Below are positions 17,217 to 24,985 of a stretch of 64,000 nt of DNA, in pieces. The position numbers and the translations under genes are program-made. The notes beneath the pieces are model-generated. The model was not told where the DNA came from and did no database searches. It worked only from the letters and a program-made list of their open reading frames with translations. The stretch comes from MWCR01 sp049325475 (lineage in GTDB: Bacteria; Patescibacteriota; Patescibacteriia; 2-12-FULL-60-25): contig JBMOLN010000007.1 of assembly GCA_049325475.1 (NCBI GenBank), positions 310,001-374,000 of the forward strand. The letters run 5' to 3'. Every line of letters starts with the position of its first letter. Positions within the stretch are counted from its first letter, which is position 1.

Positions 17217-17861
17217 TTAGCGGCAATCTTCAAGTAACTGCAAAAAACTGTCAGCGCGATTGCCAAAATTGCGCAGGGCATAGCTTTTAGCAATATCCTG
17301 AACCTGCAAAAGTGTTGAGAGCGAATTAATCGGCGCCTTTCCGGTTGTTTCGCCAACGGTTCGGCAGGCATAAATCTTGGCAAATCCATTGGTATTGGCT
17401 GATTCTTGCCGCGCCCAGGTTGCGATTTGCCACTCAACATTCGGCAGATGCGGCAAATTCAGCTTGCGTAATTTTCTGCAGGTCTCGCCCGAAGAAACCA
17501 CGTCATCAATTATAATCGCCAGCTTTAATCCGGCATAAAAGCCATTGCTGATGCGGCTGGTTAAGGCAACCGGACTTTGTCCGGGCATCCAAATTCTTTT
17601 TGCCGGCGGAAAAGCCTTCCATGGCCATTGCCAAAGCCAAAAACGATCAAGCGTTTCAATGTATCTCCGCACTATATTGGCTCCGTTGCCCGGCAGGATT
17701 ATAAGTGTCCGCCACTGGTCGGCATTTTGCCAAAGCGGCATGGTGAGCAAGTCCTTTGTCATCTGTTCAGCGTCCAGGATCACAATGTCGAAATCCCTAA
17801 ACGTGTTTTTCAGCTCCTTGGCTCGTGACCCGGGCACGTCGTCTATTAGATGCTTTTTCAT
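17217..17861 (-). CDS. Phosphoribosyltransferase-like protein
   Basis: A 214-residue cytoplasmic protein. LAIIIDDVVSSGETCRKLR (about residues 116-134) is the PRPP-binding loop of type I phosphoribosyltransferases, with the two Asp residues and the following SSGET turn. The upstream DQWRTLIILPGNGANIVRRY fits the strand-loop that precedes it. The rest is not typical of a named salvage enzyme, so the base used is unknown. It has an ATG with a GGAGCGC-type ribosome binding site at 17866-17872. Confidence 0.7.
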   Translation of the reverse strand: MKKHLIDDVPGSRAKELKNTFRDFDIVILDAEQMTKDLLTMPLWQNADQWRTLIILPGNGANIVRRYIETLDRFWLWQWPWKAFPPAKRIWMPGQSPVALTSRISNGFYAGLKLAIIIDDVVSSGETCRKLRKLNLPHLPNVEWQIATWARQESANTNGFAKIYACRTVGETTGKAPINSLSTLLQVQDIAKSYALRNFGNRADSFLQLLEDCR

Positions 17862-17874
17862 GCGCTCCTCCTTT

Positions 17875-17962
17875 TAATGTGCTCCTTCTTTTAAGAAGGG
17901 GAGGGGCGTTTAAAATTATTTAAATTACAACCATCCTCTTCTTAAAAGAGTTGGTCGGATGA
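17875..17962. repeat. REP-like palindrome pair
   Basis: CTCCTTCTTTTAAGAAGGGGAG is followed by CCTCTTCTTAAAAGAG after an AT-rich spacer, the same pairing of palindromes as at 6282 and 13205. No coding content. Confidence 0.5.
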
Positions 17963-17977
17963 TTGGAAGATTCGATT

Positions 17978-18526
17978 CTATTCATATAAAACATCAAGTG
18001 CTGTTAGCATTTTGGAAACCGCTTTTTCCGCCGAGCTCGCTGATTCAATGAATATTCGTTTTCTGTCATCCAAATAGCAGTCCGCGACTTTTTTAGCCCA
18101 GCCAACTTCGCAATTTAGAGCAATTACGGGTTTCTTATTCCGGTAAGCGATGGCGATTTCTTGCAATGTCCCTGCTCCGCCTCCGATTGCTATCAAGCCA
18201 TCGCACATGTTTACCAATAAGAGCTCGTCCAAACCGTCTATTTCCATACCGCTTATTACTTCGATATCCGTATAAGTATTTGATTTGAATCTTTGTCCGC
18301 CTTTGATTACTCCGATAGTAATACCGCCGGCTTTTTGTGCTCCTTTCGCTGCCGCTTCCATTATTCCGCTTTTACCTCCGGTGACCACAATTGCGCCCCT
18401 CATTGCTAAAAGCCGCCCAATGTCTTCGGCTATGCGCATCATAGAAACTGTCGCTCCGGTAGCGCCGTTATAATCATCGCTCCCCGCCGAGCCGATTATT
18501 CCGATTTGATAATTCTTTATTTTCAT
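17978..18526 (-). CDS. LOG-family (TIGR00725-like) nucleotide-binding protein
   Basis: A 182-residue Rossmann-fold protein. IGIIGSAGSDD starts the fold, GGKSGIMEAAAKGAQKAGG is the substrate loop and GGGAGTLQEIAIAYRNKKP is the GGxGTxxE signature. Members related to LOG cleave nucleoside 5'-monophosphates between base and ribose phosphate; the TIGR00725 branch to which this is closest is not well characterised. It has no neighbours on the same strand that suggest a pathway. Confidence 0.8.
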   Translation of the reverse strand: MKIKNYQIGIIGSAGSDDYNGATGATVSMMRIAEDIGRLLAMRGAIVVTGGKSGIMEAAAKGAQKAGGITIGVIKGGQRFKSNTYTDIEVISGMEIDGLDELLLVNMCDGLIAIGGGAGTLQEIAIAYRNKKPVIALNCEVGWAKKVADCYLDDRKRIFIESASSAEKAVSKMLTALDVLYE

Positions 18527-18785
18527 AAAATATTATATTAATAAACCTGTAAATTTTATTGAAATAATCTTGTTCATCCCGGTTTATAAACAAAAAACCG
18601 CTTATTAGCGATTTATTTGACCTCAAGTTAACAAAATGAATCCGGCTCAATTACTTGAGGTCGGAGATATGATGAACTTGTTGCTGAAAGCCGGTCATAA
18701 GTCTTGATGTATTAACACATTAATACAATATGACAATTCTGTCAAGTGAGGCGGTGGATAAGGAATATATTAAGCCAAGTAAACA

Positions 18786-19067
18786 TCATTTTAGCTTCTC
18801 AAGGGCTGCTTTATATCCGCCCTCGCCATGATTCAGCCAATGAGCGATTCTGGTTATCGTCGTCGTGCTCACACCCGTCTTTTCCGCAATATCTCGATAA
18901 CTCTTCCCGTCTTCAAGTTGCAATACAACTTCCCAGCGGCTGCTTAACGCCTCCAGTTCCTCAAGCGTCGCAATATCGCGCAAAAATCCCAGCATTTCCG
19001 CTTCAGTATCAATCGTTAAAAGCGCTTGTGCTAATCGCTTAAGTTTGGCTGTTTTCCAATTTGTCAT
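18786..19067 (-). CDS. YerC/YecD-type TrpR-like repressor
   Basis: A 93-residue DNA-binding protein. The helical N-terminus (MTNWKTAKLKRLAQALLTID) is followed by EEMLGFLRDIATLEELEALSS-like helices and a helix-turn-helix DGKSYRDIAEKTGVSTTTIT (about 55-74), then RIAHWLNHGEGGY, the hallmark of the YerC/YecD branch of the Trp repressor family. The ligand and targets are unknown. A TATACT box on the minus strand lies 8 nt before the ATG (19076-19081), so the mRNA may be leaderless; there is no ribosome binding site. Confidence 0.85.
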   Translation of the reverse strand: MTNWKTAKLKRLAQALLTIDTEAEMLGFLRDIATLEELEALSSRWEVVLQLEDGKSYRDIAEKTGVSTTTITRIAHWLNHGEGGYKAALEKLK

Positions 19068-19085
19068 ACAAACAAAGTATAACAT

Positions 19086-19111
19086 AAAATCAGGCCCGAG
19101 AGCCTGATTTT
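19086..19111. terminator. Hairpin terminator between the RGG protein and TrpR-like genes
   Basis: AAAATCAGGC ccgaga GCCTGATTTT, a 10-bp perfect stem. It would end minus-strand transcription from 19185. Confidence 0.75.
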
Positions 19112-19184
19112 TATATCGCCTTGCAATCTTCCGTCCGCACCCCTCCCTTGATTGCGGGGGAGGGGCTGGGGGGAGAGGGAGGGG

Positions 19185-19694
19185 TTATTCCTTTGTCTTT
19201 TTTGCCTTCTTGGCTGGTTTTTCTTCGGCTATTGCCTCGGAAGCATCTTCTTTGGCTGCCTTTTTGGTCTTTTTGGCTTTTGCCGGCTTTTCGTCGTCCC
19301 CCTTGGCTTCATCGGCCTTGGCTTCGACCATGTGAACCGTCTTAGGCTGCTTCAACTTGTCGATCTCTTTTAAGATTAAATCCAGTTTGGCATTGATTTG
19401 CTCTAACTGGTCATTGCTCCGGTTGTCGCGGGACGGTCTGTCGTCGCGACGAGGTTTATCAAAATGTCTTTCATGACGTGCACCTCTATCGTCTCCACCG
19501 CGGAAACAATTATTGCACAATACCGGCTTTTCTCCGGTTGGCCTAAACGGCACCTCGCACCTGTCGCCGCATTCTGCGCATGTCGCAGAAAACATCCTCT
19601 TTTCAAAGTCGCGACCTCCGCGACCCCTGTCGAAACCGCGGCCGCCTCGGCCGCTTCTATCATATCCCCCTCGTTTAAAATCCTTCATATCCAT
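19185..19694 (-). CDS. RGG-rich zinc-ribbon protein
   Basis: A 169-residue protein in three parts. Residues 1-33 are Arg/Gly repeats (RGGRGFDRGRGGRDFEKRMF), a nucleic-acid-binding composition. Residues 36-66 form a zinc ribbon with two CxxC pairs (ATCAECGDRCEVPF and VLCNNCF), as in a zinc-ribbon family I associate with Patescibacteria and related phyla. Residues 95-118 are a short coiled coil (LEQINAKLDLILKEIDKLKQ), and the rest is a Lys/Ala/Glu tail. An RNA- or ribosome-associated role is likely but not shown. Confidence 0.75.
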   Translation of the reverse strand: MDMKDFKRGGYDRSGRGGRGFDRGRGGRDFEKRMFSATCAECGDRCEVPFRPTGEKPVLCNNCFRGGDDRGARHERHFDKPRRDDRPSRDNRSNDQLEQINAKLDLILKEIDKLKQPKTVHMVEAKADEAKGDDEKPAKAKKTKKAAKEDASEAIAEEKPAKKAKKTKE

Positions 19695-19775
19695 ACGTCG
19701 TACGTCAAAAGCCGAAAGTCATATCGTCTAACCTTTAGACGCGGGACGAGCGACGCGGGACGTGCGACGTGTATT
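19690..19775. repeat. GACG-type tandem repeats
   Basis: ATACGTCGTACGTC, AGACGCGGGACGAGCGACG and CGGGACGTGCGACGTG stand in series. Related blocks occur at 47780-47827 and 48525-48556 and, in coding sequence, at the start of dinB. Confidence 0.55.
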
Positions 19776-19800
19776 AAGTTATTAATTGCCTAATGATAGC

Positions 19801-20463
19801 TTATTTTAGCTGTTTTGTCAAGAGTATTGACTTTTGTTTGCCTGCGGTCACAAACCATCTGCCGATATCATCCAATTCCATCTTAATATCAGTAAAATCA
19901 GCAAACATCTCTTCAATTTCATCTTTCACAAAAAAACTGTGAGCCAAGCCCTTTTCCGGGCCGCTTTTTGGCGCATAAGTACCCGGCGCCAACTCATCAT
20001 GATCTTTAAATGTATTCCAATAGATCGCTTTATTGTAATCAGGAATTGTAATAAAAATTTTTCCGCCAACCGCCAGTTTTGTTTGGATTTGTTTTATCAA
20101 TTTTTTAACTTCATTTTTCATTCCATGATGAATTGTCGAAATCGATAAAATCAAATCATACTTGCCCCTTGGGATTTCAACTTCAAACATATTCACCGCT
20201 TTAACATCAGCATCACTTCCAACTAGCTTTTTCGTCATCTCGATTGCTGTCGGGCTGGAATCTATACCCGCCACTGCAAATCCCGATTCCTTTAAAAATT
20301 TAAGATACTTACCAGTACCGCAGCCAATATCAAAAGCGGATCTTAAGTCAAAATCATTATTTTTCACAAACTCTTGAAATCTCTCATCAATATCTTCAGA
20401 TAGTGTCGCCCAGGCTTCTCCTCCAGCTTGAAAATCTTTATAAATATTATCCCAAATGGTCAT
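19801..20463 (-). CDS. Class I SAM-dependent methyltransferase
   Basis: A 220-residue protein started at the ATG at 20463 (MTIWDNIYKDFQAGGEAW), because upstream codons translate repeat DNA. Motif I is SAFDIGCGTGKYLKFL (about residues 40-55) and the acidic FAVAGIDSSPTAIEMTKKL follows. YDLILSISTIHHGMKNEVKK fits motif IV of the Methyltransf_11/25 type. Substrate unknown. Confidence 0.8.
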   Translation of the reverse strand: MTIWDNIYKDFQAGGEAWATLSEDIDERFQEFVKNNDFDLRSAFDIGCGTGKYLKFLKESGFAVAGIDSSPTAIEMTKKLVGSDADVKAVNMFEVEIPRGKYDLILSISTIHHGMKNEVKKLIKQIQTKLAVGGKIFITIPDYNKAIYWNTFKDHDELAPGTYAPKSGPEKGLAHSFFVKDEIEEMFADFTDIKMELDDIGRWFVTAGKQKSILLTKQLK

Positions 20464-20749
20464 ACGATAACTAAGATAACCCAGCAAGCGTCTTGCGTCT
20501 AGTATCCAGCATTTAGCAACTGGCGACCGGCAACCAGCAACCGGCAACTAGCCGATCCGTGTTCCAATGCACCCGTTAAACCGTTATCACTAGTTAACCC
20601 CGGAGTATCCCGCTACGGGACCCCGCCTTTCAGAATATATTTAAATTAATGTGGCGGGGCTGGTCAACGGGAGAACGGGTCAACGGGACCACGTGTTAAC
20701 GTGACATGCGTCTAGCGTCTAGAGTCTTGCGTCTTGAGTCTTGAAAGTG
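20464..20749. repeat. Mosaic of short tandem repeats
   Basis: The gap holds AGCAACTGGCGACCGGCAAC units, CCGTTAAACCGTTATC-like units, GTCAACGGGAGAACGGGTC and CTAGCGTCTAGAGTCTTGCG blocks. The last type recurs at 55000-55150 and 61490-61545. Nothing coding. Confidence 0.6.
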
Positions 20750-20778
20750 TTGACATTCCCGCATTTTTTAGCTTAAAT
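20750..20778 (+). promoter_or_regulatory. TTGACA-type promoter of the tandem-paralogue operon
   Basis: TTGACA (20750-20755), a 17-bp spacer and TTAAAT (20773-20778). It shares TTGACATTCCC with the promoter at 4898. The leader contains AAAAAAGGAGG at about 20793, a very strong ribosome binding site. Confidence 0.7.
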
Positions 20779-20809
20779 AAACAAGCACCTTTAAAAAAGG
20801 AGGTTCTCG

Positions 20810-21109
20810 ATGAAAAGTACAACCGAGCTCATCGATGACTTTGAGCGCGACTTGCAGTCTGATTGTCTGATGGTGATCGTCTGCGTTGCGCGTTCCAAAG
20901 CCGCTTTGCAGATGCAGGAATTCGGTCAAGAAGTTTTGCCGGCCATCGTCGTACACCTGCAAGCTCGTAAACATCTGGACCATCGCCAACAATTGGGTTG
21001 GAGCATTCTACTGCGCAACATCGCTGAAGCCGTTAAGTCGTCCAAAATTCCGCAACGGAATGCGCTTTATGATGAATGGCTCGCCTGGGCCAAAGGAGAG
21101 GTGAAATGA
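20810..21109 (+). CDS. Tandem-paralogue protein A of a five-gene operon
   Basis: A 99-residue soluble helical protein and the first gene after a TTGACA promoter and a near-perfect AAAGGAGG site. It begins TTELIDDFERDLQSD and ends YDEWLAWAKGEVK. The three following genes share this design: an N-terminal helix with FE, a middle region with LxxxG.EVLP-like residues and a C-terminal W(L/V/F)AWA motif. I recognise no known family. The stop overlaps the next ATG (ATGA at 21106). Confidence 0.75.
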   Translation: MKSTTELIDDFERDLQSDCLMVIVCVARSKAALQMQEFGQEVLPAIVVHLQARKHLDHRQQLGWSILLRNIAEAVKSSKIPQRNALYDEWLAWAKGEVK

Positions 21110-21426
21110 AAAACGAAATTCAAGAATTGATTCGGGAATTCGAGTCCGATATCCGGCATGCTGCGGCATTTACCCGCGGAATCATCGTCGTGATCGATTT
21201 TTCCGATGCCGCGCTCAAGCTGGTCAGCCTGGGACGTGAGTCTCTCCCGGATATTCTGCAATATCATTCACGTAGAGATTTGGGTAAAGAAGAAAGTTTG
21301 TGCATGGGCTGGATTCTGTTTTTCCAAGCCATTGCCAACGAAATTTGCGCGCAAGACGCTCCGCGGGAAACTGCGGACATCGGCGATTGGCTCGCCTGGG
21401 CCAAGAGGGAATGTGAAAAATCATGA
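21106..21426 (+). CDS. Tandem-paralogue protein B
   Basis: A 106-residue protein started at the ATG inside the ATGA overlap with protein A. It reads NEIQELIREFESDIRHAAAF at the start and IGDWLAWAKRECEKS at the end, matching proteins A and C in length and in both end motifs. The middle (LVSLGRESLPDILQYHSRRD, MGWILFFQAIANEI) also aligns with A by eye. Soluble, mixed charge. Function unknown; ATGA overlap with the next gene implies fixed stoichiometry through coupled translation. Confidence 0.75.
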   Translation: MKNEIQELIREFESDIRHAAAFTRGIIVVIDFSDAALKLVSLGRESLPDILQYHSRRDLGKEESLCMGWILFFQAIANEICAQDAPRETADIGDWLAWAKRECEKS

Positions 21427-21737
21427 TTCAGCATTCAGTACAAGAATTGATAATAAAATTCGAGAATACGATCCGTTGTGATTGCCGGGGAAATTTGGTA
21501 AAAGCTGCGCGTTCAAGTCCGGCTCGTCTGCTTGCTCGCGGTGGCAGGGACGTTCTTGCTTTTGTCGCCGCCCACCTAGAAGCCAATCCGCCGGATAAAA
21601 ATTTAAATTTGCACATCTGCTGGGGCATGCTTCTGAATGATATCGCTATCAATATCAATAACTGGGAGAAACCGGGGACATATGATGATATTGAAGGCTG
21701 GGTCGCCTGGGCAAAAAGAGAGGCGGGAAAAACATGA
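21423..21737 (+). CDS. Tandem-paralogue protein C
   Basis: A 104-residue protein coupled to protein B by ATGA at 21423. It begins SVQELIIKFENTIRCD and ends IEGWVAWAKREAGKT. The region LLARGGRDVLAFVAAHLEAN and CWGMLLNDIAININ aligns with the equivalent parts of A and B. No signal or membrane helix. Function unknown. Confidence 0.75.
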   Translation: MIQHSVQELIIKFENTIRCDCRGNLVKAARSSPARLLARGGRDVLAFVAAHLEANPPDKNLNLHICWGMLLNDIAININNWEKPGTYDDIEGWVAWAKREAGKT

Positions 21738-22165
21738 GCCGGTCCATTATCTCAAGTCAAGATAAATGTGCTGTTGCAACCGAGGAGATTAACAGTACAG
21801 CAGAAAGCCTCATTCCCGAAGAGACCGCCAAAATGTTTCGTCTTTTCGAACTGGAAATGCGTTTTGGCAATAATTCTGTTTATCACAGAGTATTGGTTTC
21901 GCGCGCAACCGAAAAAATCTTGGAGCTGGAGCATGATGGCTTGCGCTGTTTGGTTATTCATCTCTATGACTCTATTCAAACGCGGGCAATGGACGAAGAT
22001 GTTCTTGAGGCTTGGCTTATTCTGATCAGTATTTTTGCGGACGATCTTGACGCCGCTGACGCTCCGCAAGAGAGTGACTTGCTTAGCGACTGGTTTGCCT
22101 GGGCGGCAAATCATGTGGGCATCGAATTCACGGAGGAGGAAGATGATGAAAGCTCTGTTGGATAA
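21734..22165 (+). CDS. Tandem-paralogue protein D, longer and divergent
   Basis: A 143-residue protein coupled to protein C by ATGA at 21734. It has a 30-residue N-terminal extension, then ETAKMFRLFELEMRFGNN in place of the FE helix, ILELEHDGLRCLVIHLYDSI in the middle and LLSDWFAWAANHVG near the end, so it belongs to the same family. An acidic tail (EFTEEEDDESSVG) follows the shared motif. The tail overlaps the start of the membrane protein gene. Confidence 0.75.
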   Translation: MSRSIISSQDKCAVATEEINSTAESLIPEETAKMFRLFELEMRFGNNSVYHRVLVSRATEKILELEHDGLRCLVIHLYDSIQTRAMDEDVLEAWLILISIFADDLDAADAPQESDLLSDWFAWAANHVGIEFTEEEDDESSVG

Positions 22166-22388
22166 AGCCGTTTTGTTCCTGCGGCGCGAACTGTTCAAGA
22201 TTATTGTTATAGCTTTCATCTTATCTGCGGCGCTTCTTTTGCTTCTGGAACAGTCATATAAAACCGGATTGCTCTGCATTAATATCGCGGAATACATGGC
22301 CATGGGCATGGCTTTTGCGATTTTAACCGTCATGACGATCGATTATGCGCGAAAAATTTATCTTATTGTTAAACAAAATAAAAAATAA
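22143..22388 (+). CDS. Two-TM protein closing the paralogue operon
   Basis: An 81-residue membrane protein. The ATG at 22143 lies inside the end of gene D and 3-8 bp after GGAGGAAG. Two hydrophobic segments (about 17-36, IIVIAFILSAALLLLL, and 46-66, AEYMAMGMAFAILTVMTI) are linked by a short loop, with basic ends. It is probably the membrane partner of the four soluble paralogues, given translation coupling. No family recognised. Confidence 0.7.
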   Translation: MMKALLDKAVLFLRRELFKIIVIAFILSAALLLLLEQSYKTGLLCINIAEYMAMGMAFAILTVMTIDYARKIYLIVKQNKK

Positions 22389-22396
22389 CATCTTGC

Positions 22397-22420
22397 CGCC
22401 TTGCCGGGCGGTTATTTTTT
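22397..22420 (+). terminator. Rho-independent terminator of the paralogue operon
   Basis: CCGCC ttgccg GGCGG followed by TTATTTTTTT. Confidence 0.75.
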
Positions 22421-22448
22421 TGACAAATATTCAGTGATGGTCTAACTT
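22420..22448 (+). promoter_or_regulatory. TTGACA-type promoter for the Nudix gene
   Basis: TTGACA (22420-22425) begins in the T-run of the preceding terminator. A 17-bp spacer leads to TAACTT (22443-22448). The leader holds CCGGAGGAGG just before the ATG at 22468. Confidence 0.5.
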
Positions 22449-22467
22449 TTCCGGAGGAGGAATAACA

Positions 22468-23028
22468 ATGCCCCTTGAAAAATGGAAAAAACTCTACACT
22501 TTGCAACGTTATAGCTTTGGCCGTGAGAACAAAAAATATTACGGAGTCGATCACGACCGTGTCATCTCGCCCGGCGGGATTGAAGTTGATTATTTCGTCG
22601 TGCGTCTAACGCCGCATGCGGTTGTGATCGCTCTTAGTCCGGCAGGTAGCATCCTCATGGTACGTCAACATCGCTATACAACCGGTGAAGTCACGCTCGA
22701 ATTGCCCATGGGCAATTCCGATGGCGGCGATCTCTTGCTCGCCGCCCGTCGCGAGCTTGAAGAAGAGACTTGCTTTACCGCGAGCGACCTAAAACAAATC
22801 GGCAAATTCCAGGAAGCGAATGGAATTGCAGAAATCTGGGGCCACGTCTTTCTGTCCCGCCAAGCCGAGCCGGCAAAAGTCCCGGGGCGCGACGAGTTGG
22901 ACAAAGATGCCATCGAACTCTGTTCTTATCACGTGGCGGAAATCCGCCATATGATCGCCGACGGCCGCATCACCGATGCTTCCAGCATCTGCGCCTTCGC
23001 CATCGCCGACTATCAAAATCAATTCTAA
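22468..23028 (+). CDS. Nudix hydrolase, ADP-ribose pyrophosphatase-like
   Basis: A 186-residue cytoplasmic protein. The Nudix box is at about residues 86-109: GNSDGGDLLLAARRELEEET, with the central REL-EE-T intact. The upstream Glu/Gly segment is slightly altered (GGD where GGE is usual). MVRQHRYTTGEVTLELPMGN precedes it, as in ADP-ribose pyrophosphatases. Such enzymes hydrolyse nucleoside diphosphates linked to another moiety. A strong GGAGGAGG ribosome binding site and its own promoter indicate a monocistronic gene. Confidence 0.85.
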   Translation: MPLEKWKKLYTLQRYSFGRENKKYYGVDHDRVISPGGIEVDYFVVRLTPHAVVIALSPAGSILMVRQHRYTTGEVTLELPMGNSDGGDLLLAARRELEEETCFTASDLKQIGKFQEANGIAEIWGHVFLSRQAEPAKVPGRDELDKDAIELCSYHVAEIRHMIADGRITDASSICAFAIADYQNQF

Positions 23029-23051
23029 AACCGCAACTAGCGGTTTTTTTG
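23028..23051 (+). terminator. Rho-independent terminator
   Basis: AAACCGC aacta GCGGTTT followed by T, right after the Nudix stop. Confidence 0.75.
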
Positions 23052-23071
23052 TCTTGAACCGTAATCACTTT

Positions 23072-23260
23072 ATTGTCTGAACCTTGATTACCGCTCAGAT
23101 TCTCGCTCAGATTAACTTGATTACTTATTGTCTGAACCTTGATTGACGCTCAGATTCTCGCTCAGATTAACTTGATTACTATAAGAATATAATATATTTA
23201 TTCATAAAGTAATCATGTTAATTTGGTTGTAAATCGGCTTGGAATCAAGGTTCAGACAAT
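23072..23260. mobile_element. Empty TGTCTGAACC-ended repeat element (MITE-like)
   Basis: The left end ATTGTCTGAACCTTGATT begins at 23072, and the same 55-bp arm is repeated in tandem from 23127. The right end, read backwards, is ATTGTCTGAACCTTGATTCC, ending at 23260. Inner parts (AACTTGATTACTTATTG versus AACATGATTACTTTATG) are also inverted copies. The ends match those of the GxxExxY element at 36977-37477, but no gene lies inside. Confidence 0.75.
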
Positions 23261-23285
23261 GGGCGAAATCTCTGATCGTAAACAA

Positions 23286-23314
23286 TTGACAAAACCCCAA
23301 TTTTCTGGTAAATA
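23286..23314 (+). promoter_or_regulatory. TTGACA-type promoter for the 23406 gene
   Basis: TTGACA (23286-23291), 17-bp spacer, TAAATA (23309-23314). The 90-nt leader is GC-rich with an AAGCGCATGGTGCGCTCC hairpin and ends in AAGGAGTAAGCC before the ATG. Confidence 0.6.
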
Positions 23315-23405
23315 GGGCGCATAGCTCTTTTACAGCCGGTCCGCCCCAAAAGCGCATGGTGCGCTCCAAGGCCAGCCGCGAGAGCCGTGCAAGGAGTAAG
23401 CCAAA

Positions 23406-24068
23406 ATGGCACGCTCAAAGTCAAAGACGGAAGACGGAATGTGGACTTGCACCGCGGGAGAAATGCGGAACTTCGAGCGTTTGCTCGGCCGCCGCTTTTC
23501 CGCCCAAGACATCCGCGCCGCGGATGACGAATCTGTGCTTGCGGCCTGGAAAGGCTTTCGGCAATCGCTGGAAGCACGGGGCAAAACCGGCTCGGAGATC
23601 GAGTGCCCGCTCGCCGTCGGCGAGTACCTCGTCCATGTGACATACGACATGCCGCGCGACAAGGCGACGCTCGAGGCCGAGTTCTCGAAGGACGGCGTGT
23701 CCGATCTGTTCACCGGCAACTACGAGTGGCAACTCCACTCCTCGTGCGCCGAGATCAACCAGACCCCGGGCGAGCGCATCATGCTCGTCAAGCACTTCGG
23801 GCGCGACACGACGAGCGAGGCGAACATCGCCGAGATGGACAAGCTGGGCTACCGCCCGGCGACCCACCTGGAGGCGTACGCGTTCCAGAAGGCAAACCCC
23901 GAGTTGCAGCGTCGGTTCTGGATCGTGGCTCTCGGCTCGTCCGCGGTGTCCGACGGTCACCGCCGCGTCGCGGTGCTGTTCGGTGATTCCGGCAGGCGCC
24001 TCCTCGGCCTCGACTGTTTCGACCTCGAGTGGTACTCCGACCTCCGGTTCCTGTTCGTCCGCAAGTAA
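23406..24068 (+). CDS. GC-rich orphan protein, possibly transferred
   Basis: A 220-residue soluble protein with no family I can name firmly. It starts with MARSKSKTEDGMWTCTAGEM after AAGGAGTAAG. Third codon positions are almost all G or C (for example GCGACGCTCGAGGCCGAG), unlike most neighbours, so the gene may have been acquired. The N-terminus reads EMRNFERLLGRRFSAQDIRA and the C-terminus LEWYSDLRFLFVRK. In style (GC-rich gene, TTGACA promoter, aromatic C-terminal strand) it resembles the two DGR target genes at 48716 and 49673, but it has no variable-repeat match to the template. Confidence 0.7.
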   Translation: MARSKSKTEDGMWTCTAGEMRNFERLLGRRFSAQDIRAADDESVLAAWKGFRQSLEARGKTGSEIECPLAVGEYLVHVTYDMPRDKATLEAEFSKDGVSDLFTGNYEWQLHSSCAEINQTPGERIMLVKHFGRDTTSEANIAEMDKLGYRPATHLEAYAFQKANPELQRRFWIVALGSSAVSDGHRRVAVLFGDSGRRLLGLDCFDLEWYSDLRFLFVRK

Positions 24069-24090
24069 CGTCGCTCGCGAGCGACGTTAC
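24065..24090. repeat. Perfect 26-bp palindrome
   Basis: The half GTAACGTCGCTCG is followed directly by its reverse complement. It overlaps the stop codon of the GC-rich gene. A related imperfect form (GACACGTCGC, GAGCGACAGTGTC) lies at about 61686-61711. Confidence 0.8.
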
Positions 24091-24139
24091 AAGTAGACCC
24101 CGGATCTCTCCTTTCGCGAAAGGAGAGATGGACCCTCTG

Positions 24140-24167
24140 CCCTCGGAAATTTCCGAGGGTTTTTTTA
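24140..24167. terminator. Bidirectional terminator
   Basis: CCCTCGGAAATTTCCGAGGG, a perfect 20-bp palindrome, followed by seven T. It separates the convergent genes ending at 24068 and 24165. Confidence 0.85.
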
Positions 24168-24914
24168 TCGATTTCCTCCACCGGCTCCCATGACGTTTCC
24201 ACCCCCACTGCCTCGATTTCCTTGATTCTTGCCCATGCCTGCGCCCATTCCGCCGGTTTCATTATCACCTTGCAAGATTCCATCGATTTCCTGCTGGCTT
24301 AAATATTGCGCTTCATAAGATCCGCCGTTGCGTTTTAATTGTCTGGAAAAAGCCCGCATGTGATTTCTTGATCCTCGCATTAAATTTTCATAAACTGTCT
24401 TGATATCTTCATTGTCGGTTCTGGCAATAGCTTCTTTTAAATCATAAATATCCAAATCTTCTATGGTTGCGCCAATAAATAATGCATCTGCCAATGATGT
24501 TGATCCTCTCTCCACCAAATCCGTATAAAGCTTTTGCAAATCCTTATTTATAAAAACTCCAACAGTCTCATCCTTTACAGGATCTTCCAGGCTGTATCTC
24601 TCCAAGAGATAGCGCACCGAATCCGTATGCGTCTGTTCGCTCCCGGCAATATTGGAAAAAATCTTTTGCCCCCATTTATCGTATAAAGCCAAATAAACAT
24701 CACGCGCTAATTTTTCTTCTTCACGCATGTATTTTAAATCCGCGGCCTCTTCTTCGCTCAACGCCTGCTTATCCATTTGGCTAACTACCGGGTGGGGTGA
24801 AATAAAATCACTGGCATCAACCATTGAAAAATCTTCGTTAGAATTAGTTTGCTGGCATCCCGCTGCAGTCAGAGCAAGCATTGCAACCGCAGAAATATAA
24901 AATAACTTTTTCAT
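24165..24914 (-). CDS. DUF2202 ferritin-like lipoprotein
   Basis: A 249-residue protein. The ATG at 24914 starts a lipoprotein signal (MKKLFYISAVAMLALTAAGC, Cys at 20). Residues about 50-210 are helical and match DUF2202: LSEEEAADLKYMREEEKLAR, FSNIAGSEQTHTDSVRYLLE, YDLKEAIARTDNEDIKTVYE and NLMRGSRNHMRAFSRQL. The ExxxxxE and H positions resemble ferritin-like metal sites. The C-terminus is a Gly/Asn-rich tail (GMGAGMGKNQGNRGSGGGN). The domain is common in environmental bacteria; its function is not settled. Confidence 0.85.
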   Translation of the reverse strand: MKKLFYISAVAMLALTAAGCQQTNSNEDFSMVDASDFISPHPVVSQMDKQALSEEEAADLKYMREEEKLARDVYLALYDKWGQKIFSNIAGSEQTHTDSVRYLLERYSLEDPVKDETVGVFINKDLQKLYTDLVERGSTSLADALFIGATIEDLDIYDLKEAIARTDNEDIKTVYENLMRGSRNHMRAFSRQLKRNGGSYEAQYLSQQEIDGILQGDNETGGMGAGMGKNQGNRGSGGGNVMGAGGGNR

Positions 24915-24985
24915 AAAATATAAAATAATTTTTAAGATGATAATTACTATCAAGCATAGTATCATTAATCGTATTGTCTGAATAG

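Noticed and set aside
23406..24068. Third DGR target
   Set aside because: Despite similar composition and C-terminal style, no stretch aligns to the template repeat, so it is not claimed as an active target.
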